NCBI RefSeq assembly: GCF_000259505.1
Contig: NZ_AJMM01000019.1
Coordinates: forward strand, 1 to 64,000
From: Streptococcus sp. SK643
GTDB lineage: Bacteria > Bacillota > Bacilli > Lactobacillales > Streptococcaceae
Direction of reading: 5' to 3'
Length of the DNA: 64,000 bases
How positions within the stretch are numbered: position 1 is the first letter of the stretch; each line of letters begins with the position of its first letter. A program made the translations under genes and the position numbers. Positions 59,472 through 64,000 of this stretch are shown here, piece by piece. The notes below the pieces were generated by a model. It was not told where the DNA came from, made no database searches, and saw only the letters and a program-made list of their open reading frames with translations.

Positions 59472-61235
59472 ATGAAACCAGAAAAACCAAAACTTCTAGG
59501 TTTTAAGCAGATTTACTATAACCTAGATAAAATTCTTTTTTTATTTTTCTTAACATTCTTGTTGATAGAGTTTGTTTGGCTACCCTTAAATTCATGGCTT
59601 GCAGGACTTTTATTGAGGCAGTCTGGTTATCTTTTTCTTTCGTACAATAATATTTTTGCGATTATTAAAGGCTCTCCCTTGATTAGTTTGGGCTTATTGA
59701 TTTTGGTGATAATTAATTTGTTGGTTGCTTATTTCCAAATGGGTCTCCTTTTAACCGGAGCTAGACATCTTCTCTATCATGAAAAAAGAACCTTACTCGA
59801 ATACAGTCATAAGGTCTTTGGTCAAAGTTTTATGATTATGAAAGAAATAACCATTCCCAAGATGACCTTTATTTTCTTTTATGTCATGATGCTCTTTCCC
59901 TTTATTAGAAAGATTCTCAAGATTTACTATCTCAATAAAATTGTGATTCCAAAATTTGTTGTTTCTTATGTTGAAGAACGGTATTGGTTGGTCGGTATCA
60001 TTGTCATTCTTTTGTCGTTGATTATGTTTTACGTCTCGGTACGCTTGATGTTTGCGATACCTCAGCTTCTTTTTGAAAAGAAAACAGTAAGACAAGCAGT
60101 TTCTTATAGTATCGAAAAGACAAGGAGACAAAATTGGTTTTATACTTGGAACCTTCTTTGGATTGTGATTAAAACCTATCTGTTTTTCTTTCTCCTTTTA
60201 GTGCCAGTTATCCTTAGTCAAACCTTAATGGATGTCCTTACTCAAAGAGAATCCCTGGTTCTTGGAATAATCAACTATGTTTTGATTCGTAATTTTCACT
60301 ATATGGTTCTGACTTATTTCCTAATCAAGTTTGTTTCTCTGTTAACAGGAGAAGGGCTTGAGATTATTCCTAGGAGAAAAAAAGACCACTGGATGCGATG
60401 GGGAGTACTGGGGTGTGCCTGCATCATCTTTTCTATAGAGGGCTATGTTTATCTTGAAGCTCCAGTAGCCCATAAACCTTTGGTTATTTCGCACAGAGGT
60501 GTCTCCAATAAAAATGGAGTTCAAAATACAGTCCAATCTTTAGAAAAAACAGCGCAATTGGAACCAGACTTTGTTGAAACCGATGTTCAAGAAACCAAAG
60601 ACGGACAGTTTGTCATGATGCACGATGCCAATATTTGGGATTTAACAGGTGTGAATGCAAGTTCCCAAGATTTGACCTTGGAAGAATTGACCAAACTTGA
60701 TATCTCAGAAAATGGGTATCATAGTAAGGTTACAAGTTTTGATGAATATCTTAAAAGAGCCAATGAATTGCATCAAAAACTCTTAATTGAAATAAAGACC
60801 AGTAAAAAAGATAAGCCGGATATGATGAAACGTTTCTTAGAAAAGTACGGTGAGACTTTGAAACAAAATGGTCATCAAATTCAATCTTTGGATTATCATA
60901 TCATTGATCAAGTTCAATCTATTGTCCCTGAAATACCAGCCTACTTTATCCTGCCTTATAATAGTATTTTTCCTAGAACTAATGCTACAGGTTATACGAT
61001 GGAATATTCAACCTTAGACGAAAATTTTGTCAACAAACTTTGGAATACAGACCAAAAATTGTACGTCTGGACTATTAATAGCTCAGATTCTTTTGATAAA
61101 TCGATTCATCTAGGAGTAGATGGTATGATAACGGATAATATAGAGCTAGTGCAAGAACTAGTTACGATTGCCCAAGAAGATCCAGAGTATACGGACTTAC
61201 TCTTAAAGCGGGCCTTAGAGTTTTTTAATTTTTAA
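59472..61235 (+). CDS. Membrane-bound glycerophosphodiester phosphodiesterase
   Basis: This 587-residue protein has an N-terminal membrane domain of about 330 residues with eight or so TM segments. A GDPD domain follows: SHRGVSNKNGVQNT, FVETDVQETKDGQFVMMHD, IEIKTS and a C-terminal VDGMITDN. The catalytic part should face outward and hydrolyse glycerophosphodiesters, or perhaps lipoteichoic acid. ATG 59472 is preferred over GTG 59466 by spacing from AGGAG. Confidence 0.9.
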   Translation: MKPEKPKLLGFKQIYYNLDKILFLFFLTFLLIEFVWLPLNSWLAGLLLRQSGYLFLSYNNIFAIIKGSPLISLGLLILVIINLLVAYFQMGLLLTGARHLLYHEKRTLLEYSHKVFGQSFMIMKEITIPKMTFIFFYVMMLFPFIRKILKIYYLNKIVIPKFVVSYVEERYWLVGIIVILLSLIMFYVSVRLMFAIPQLLFEKKTVRQAVSYSIEKTRRQNWFYTWNLLWIVIKTYLFFFLLLVPVILSQTLMDVLTQRESLVLGIINYVLIRNFHYMVLTYFLIKFVSLLTGEGLEIIPRRKKDHWMRWGVLGCACIIFSIEGYVYLEAPVAHKPLVISHRGVSNKNGVQNTVQSLEKTAQLEPDFVETDVQETKDGQFVMMHDANIWDLTGVNASSQDLTLEELTKLDISENGYHSKVTSFDEYLKRANELHQKLLIEIKTSKKDKPDMMKRFLEKYGETLKQNGHQIQSLDYHIIDQVQSIVPEIPAYFILPYNSIFPRTNATGYTMEYSTLDENFVNKLWNTDQKLYVWTINSSDSFDKSIHLGVDGMITDNIELVQELVTIAQEDPEYTDLLLKRALEFFNF

Positions 61236-61240
61236 TAAAA

Positions 61241-61264
61241 TAAAAAGAGGAACAAATGTTCCTC
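61241..61264 (-). terminator. ybaB terminator
   Basis: GAGGAAC and GTTCCTC (61247-61253 with 61258-61264) form a 7-bp stem with a T-run on the minus strand. Confidence 0.7.
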
Positions 61265-61274
61265 CAAGTTGTAG

Positions 61275-61308
61275 GCAAGTATCCATTTTGGGTGCTTGCA
61301 TTTTTTGT
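61275..61308 (+). terminator. GDPD operon terminator
   Basis: A 10-bp stem with some G-T pairs (61275-61284 with 61290-61299) is followed by six T. Confidence 0.75.
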
Positions 61309-61311
61309 TGC

Positions 61312-61611
61312 CTAGAATGGTAATTTTCCAGCGAAAGCACCCAATTTTTTCTTAGTTGTTTGGTCAATTTCTTCAAGTGCAGCGTTAATAGCTTGAACAG
61401 TCATATCAGAAAGAGTTTCGAGGTCTTCTGGATCCACAACTGCAGGGTTGAAGTCGATGCTGACAACCTTTTTATCTCCTGTCAAGGTCGCTTGAACAAG
61501 GTCTTGAGCAGATTTACCAACAAACTGCATAGCAGCAAGTTCAGCTTGGCTTTGTTCCATTTGTTTTTGAAGTTTTTGTGCTTGGCGCATCATGTTTTGC
61601 ATGTTCATCAT
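61312..61611 (-). CDS. ybaB: YbaB/EbfC family nucleoid-associated protein
   Basis: This 99-residue protein begins [19 protein letters not shown] and has the family core [15 protein letters not shown]. It is a dimeric DNA-binding protein. Two ATG codons lie at the start. It is monocistronic here, without dnaX or recR beside it. Confidence 0.95.
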   Translation of the reverse strand: MMNMQNMMRQAQKLQKQMEQSQAELAAMQFVGKSAQDLVQATLTGDKKVVSIDFNPAVVDPEDLETLSDMTVQAINAALEEIDQTTKKKLGAFAGKLPF

Positions 61612-61795
61612 GGTGATTTTGTTTTCCTTTTCTCTTATTTTCCATATTATTTTATCAATTTTAAGACTAAAAGTCTAATGTTTGTTTAAACTATCACAGA
61701 TTGAATTTTCAGAAAATTCATTGAAAAATTAGAAATAGCGTGTTTTAATAGAGTGTAAAATTAATTTAGGTTTTCTGAACCGATAGGAGTATACA

Positions 61796-62668
61796 ATGAA
61801 AAAACTAGGTTTTGTCCTTTTATCTTCAGCCTTGCTATTGACAGCTTGTGCTACTAACCAAACTAAGCCAAGCAATACGAGTAATTCAGCAAAGGTGACA
61901 GCCTTGTCTGAAGACAAGCAAAAAATGCTTGATAAGGCCACTGCTGACTATAAGATTTTTGTGCAAGAGTAAATTGATAAACTGTTGACAGATACGGAAG
62001 GTTTTGTCAAACTGTTGAAAGAAGGTAAGTTAGAAGAAGCTAGGAAGGTTTATCCACTGATTCGTATGTCCTATGAGCGTTCAAAACCGATTGCCGAGAG
62101 TTTTGCTAAGTCAGATGTCAATATTGACTTCCGTATGGCAGATTATATGGATGAAAACAAGACAGAGGAAGGTTGGTCTGGTTTCCACCGTATCTAACGT
62201 ATCCTTTGGGAAGACAATATCACTAAAGGAACTGAAAGCTGTGGCGATTAGTTGGTCAATGATATCAAGGAATTGAAAGCCAAGATTGCAACTGTAGATG
62301 TGGACTACAAGGTTATGTTGACTGGGGCAGTTGACTTGCTTAATGAAGTGGCAACAAGCAAGATTACAGGTGAAGAGGAAATTTATTCTCATGCAGACTT
62401 GTATGACTTTCGTGCCAATATCGAGGGAGTAGAGAAGATTTTCCAACTTTTTAAACATTTACTTGAAAAATCAGACGCTAATCTAGTTAAAGAATTGGAA
62501 GCTGATTTCAAATCTGTTAATAGCTTGTTGGACAAACACATGACCGACAAGGAACACTACAAACTCTATACTGATTTGACAAAAGAAGATACTAAAGAAT
62601 TATCAGAAGCTGTGACAAAGCTTGGTGAACCTCTGTCACAAATGGGTAAATTTCTTAGTGGAGAATAA
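61796..62668 (+). pseudogene. Decayed EfeO/EfeM (imelysin-family) lipoprotein gene
   Basis: ATG 61796 opens a lipoprotein signal (MKKLGFVLLSSALLLTAC). The frame is broken by an extra A in the A7 run at 61920-61926, TAA at 61971, a compensating shift before 61985, TAA at 62195 and TAG at 62249. It then stays open to TAA at 62666-62668. The pieces together read as one protein of about 290 residues with an imelysin GxHxxE motif (GFHRI, then the stop in place of Glu). It was probably the iron-binding lipoprotein of an efe operon. Confidence 0.85.
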
Positions 62669-62673
62669 GAGTC

Positions 62674-62859
62674 ATGACTGATAAAGATGAAAAGTTTTTT
62701 GAGAAGAAAATGGACCGTCGAGAATTTCTAAAAAAGGCAGGGTTTGGAGGGGCTAGTTTAGCGCTAGGACTCTCTGGTGCTTCTGCTTTTTTCGCACCTA
62801 AGCTAGGAAGTCAGGAAAAAATCTCGTACGGAAATGAAAATCAGGACAAGGAAGACTAG
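62674..62859 (+). pseudogene. Orphan Tat signal peptide, remnant of efeB (Dyp-type peroxidase)
   Basis: This 61-codon frame starts 5 nt after the EfeO remnant. It contains a twin-arginine signal (MDRREFLKKAGFGGAS, hydrophobic core, ASAFF) and then stops after 30 more polar residues. EfeB peroxidases of about 400 residues carry this kind of signal and follow efeO. None of the peroxidase domain remains, and no tatA or tatC lies in the window. Confidence 0.75.
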
Positions 62860-62890
62860 ATTTTTTCTCAACCATTTTAGAATACAAAGT

Positions 62891-62932
62891 TAGGACTTAA
62901 ATCAGTTCAAGCCGATTTAAGTCCTATTTTTT
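62891..62932 (+). terminator. Terminator after the efe remnant
   Basis: A perfect 11-bp stem (62893-62903 with 62914-62924) is followed by TATTTTTTG. It separates the remnant from the tarI promoter region. Together with the CiaR repeat and the SigA promoter it fills the gap 62860-63175. Confidence 0.9.
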
Positions 62933-62949
62933 GTATAGTTGGAATTTTC

Positions 62950-62982
62950 TTTAAGTTTTTTTTAAGGAAACTATATTATTCT
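62950..62982 (+). promoter_or_regulatory. CiaR-binding repeat and promoter upstream of tarI
   Basis: TTTAAG-N5-TTTAAG (62950-62966) is an exact match to the CiaR direct repeat of streptococci. A TATTCT -10 follows 10 nt later (62977-62982), the spacing seen in CiaR-activated promoters. The pneumococcal lic locus is a known CiaR target. Confidence 0.8.
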
Positions 62983-63105
62983 GAAGAACTCTAAAATTTC
63001 ACAGTCATATCTATGTAATAACGATAGAATTCCTCGTAATTACTGTGATTTGATGGATAAAAACAATAAATGAATTGCTATTCTAGAACGGGAAGTCTGC
63101 AATTT

Positions 63106-63135
63106 TTGTTAGATAGGTCTAGATTGTGGTATAAT
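63106..63135 (+). promoter_or_regulatory. SigA promoter of tarI-tarJ
   Basis: TTGTTA (63106-63111), an 18-nt spacer and TATAAT (63130-63135), with TG before the -10, lie 41 nt from the tarI start. This makes a second, constitutive promoter behind the CiaR one. Confidence 0.75.
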
Positions 63136-63175
63136 AGAGAGAAATAGTTTTTTTGTATGATAAAGGAGAAAATAG

Positions 63176-63883
63176 ATGATATATGCTGGAATTCTTGCCG
63201 GTGGAACTGGTACGCGCATGGGAATCAGTAATTTACCCAAACAATTTTTAGAGCTAGGTGATCGGCCTATCTTGATTCACACAATTGAAAAATTTGTTTT
63301 AGAACCAAGCATTGAAAAAATTGTAGTTGGAGTTCATGGTGATTGGGTTTCTCATGCAGAGGATCTTGTAGATAAATATCTTCCTCTTCATAAGGATCGA
63401 ATTATCATTACAAAAGGTGGATCTGACCGCAACACAAGTATTGAGAAAATCATTGAAGCCATTGATGATTATCGTCCGCTTACTCCAGACGACATCGTTG
63501 TTACCCATGATTCTGTCCGTCCTTTTATCACACTTCGCATGATTCAAGATAATATCAAACTAGCGAAAGAACATGACGCTGTAGATACAGTAGTAGAAGC
63601 GGTGGATACTATTGTGGAAAGTACCAATGGTCAATTCATCACAGATATTCCAAATCGTGCACACCTTTATCAAGGCCAAACACCACAGACTTTCCGTTGT
63701 TTAGACTTTATGGATTTGTATGGTTCCCTTTCGAATGAAGAAAAAGAAATTCTGACAGATGCTTGTAAGATTTTCGTTATAAAAGGAAGAGATGTAGCCT
63801 TGGCTAAGGGTGAATACTCTAATCTTAAAATCACAACTGTAACAGATTTGAAGATTGCTAAAAGTATGATTGAGAAAGACTAG
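63176..63883 (+). CDS. tarI: Ribitol-5-phosphate cytidylyltransferase
   Basis: This 235-residue IspD-fold enzyme makes CDP-ribitol for teichoic acid repeats. It has AGGTGTRMGISNLPKQFL, VTHDSVRPF and GQTPQTFRC. IspD (MEP pathway) is the main alternative. The tarJ gene directly downstream and the lic-type setting favour TarI. AAGGAG precedes the ATG. Confidence 0.92.
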   Translation: MIYAGILAGGTGTRMGISNLPKQFLELGDRPILIHTIEKFVLEPSIEKIVVGVHGDWVSHAEDLVDKYLPLHKDRIIITKGGSDRNTSIEKIIEAIDDYRPLTPDDIVVTHDSVRPFITLRMIQDNIKLAKEHDAVDTVVEAVDTIVESTNGQFITDIPNRAHLYQGQTPQTFRCLDFMDLYGSLSNEEKEILTDACKIFVIKGRDVALAKGEYSNLKITTVTDLKIAKSMIEKD

Positions 63884-63887
63884 AGAA

Positions 63888-64000
63888 ATGATTAATCAAG
63901 TTTATCAACTAACTAAGCCTAAATTTATCAATGTGAAATATCAGGAAGAAGTGATAGATCAGGAAAATCATATCCTTATCCGTCCAAACTATATGGCGGT
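63888..64000 (+). CDS. tarJ: Ribulose-5-phosphate reductase (5' end, partial)
   Basis: ATG 63888, 4 nt after the tarI stop, opens a frame to the window's edge. About 37 residues are visible, starting MINQVYQLTKPKFINVKYQE. The N-terminus and position match TarJ, an alcohol-dehydrogenase-like enzyme that makes ribitol 5-phosphate for TarI. Confidence 0.85.
   Translation, partial: MINQVYQLTKPKFINVKYQEEVIDQENHILIRPNYMA

Noticed and set aside
63176..63883. IspD of the MEP isoprenoid pathway
   Set aside because: The fold is shared, but tarJ follows directly and the promoter carries a CiaR site typical of lic loci. Streptococci use the mevalonate pathway.

Overview
The window is a gene-dense, AT-rich chromosomal segment from a Streptococcus of the mitis group (S. 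mitis / oralis / infantis / pneumoniae relatives). This assignment rests on several marks read from the sequence. There is a BOX-type repeat at 52106-52257 and a SigX (ComX) com-box in front of comEA-comEC. A CiaR-type TTTAAG-N5-TTTAAG repeat lies in front of a tarI-tarJ (choline/teichoic acid, lic-type) locus. Genes recognisable as pneumococcal macP, rocS and pavA/rqcH are present, and extended -10 promoters (TGN-TATAAT) recur throughout. No rRNA, tRNA, CRISPR array, complete IS element or prophage was seen.

Layout: 1-5735 holds a partial gene, a Cof phosphatase/HD-hydrolase pair, a DUF1934 gene, a DEAD-box helicase/oxidoreductase pair and a DUF1275 membrane protein. 5750-7000 is the L21-Prp-L27 operon with its L21 leader. 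7001-10176 has a short integrase-tail-like remnant, a small lipoprotein, and LysR-lspA-rluD. 10212-13455 is proline biosynthesis (proBAC). 13500-16338 is tmk-holB-yabA-rsmI. 16340-21520 is trmFO, pyrH-frr, cvfB-yozE and phoH. 21538-22751 is ald with a strong palindrome at its promoter.

22821-27062 is the first accessory block. Five genes for uncharacterised membrane proteins (three small paralogues, then two large tandem paralogues) sit between a broken and an intact copy of the 5' end of a GNAT acetyltransferase gene. Competence DNA uptake (comEA-comEC) follows, then infC-rpmI-rplT with a long attenuator-type leader and an ATA start codon for IF3. 32018-36329 is the second accessory block: a short, HscC-like Hsp70 and an 877-residue membrane-bound J-domain-like partner. 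36445-38909 is gloA and pyrK-pyrDB behind a PyrR-type leader.

38898-48198 is housekeeping: rqcH/pavA, ybeY-dgkA-era-mutM-coaE, rpmG, secG, rnr-smpB-tehB. 48245-50451 is a polar amino-acid ABC transporter. 50456-55106 is a leftward set: lysS, a histidine phosphatase, a YbaK deacylase, a DUF368 (PopT-type) lipid-carrier transporter and a membrane-anchored GH25 lysozyme. 55220-61308 is envelope and division biology: glmU, a Nudix hydrolase, macP, mtnN, rocS, a DnaQ-like exonuclease and a membrane GDPD. 61312-62859 holds ybaB and the ruins of an efe-type iron-uptake operon: a lipoprotein gene with several lesions and an orphan Tat signal peptide. The window ends in tarI-tarJ.

Most genes are vertically inherited core functions in short operons with 4-40 nt overlaps. 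The parts that depart from this are the two accessory blocks, the decayed iron/Tat remnant, and several structured or unusual 5' leaders (infC, pyrK, trmFO, ald).
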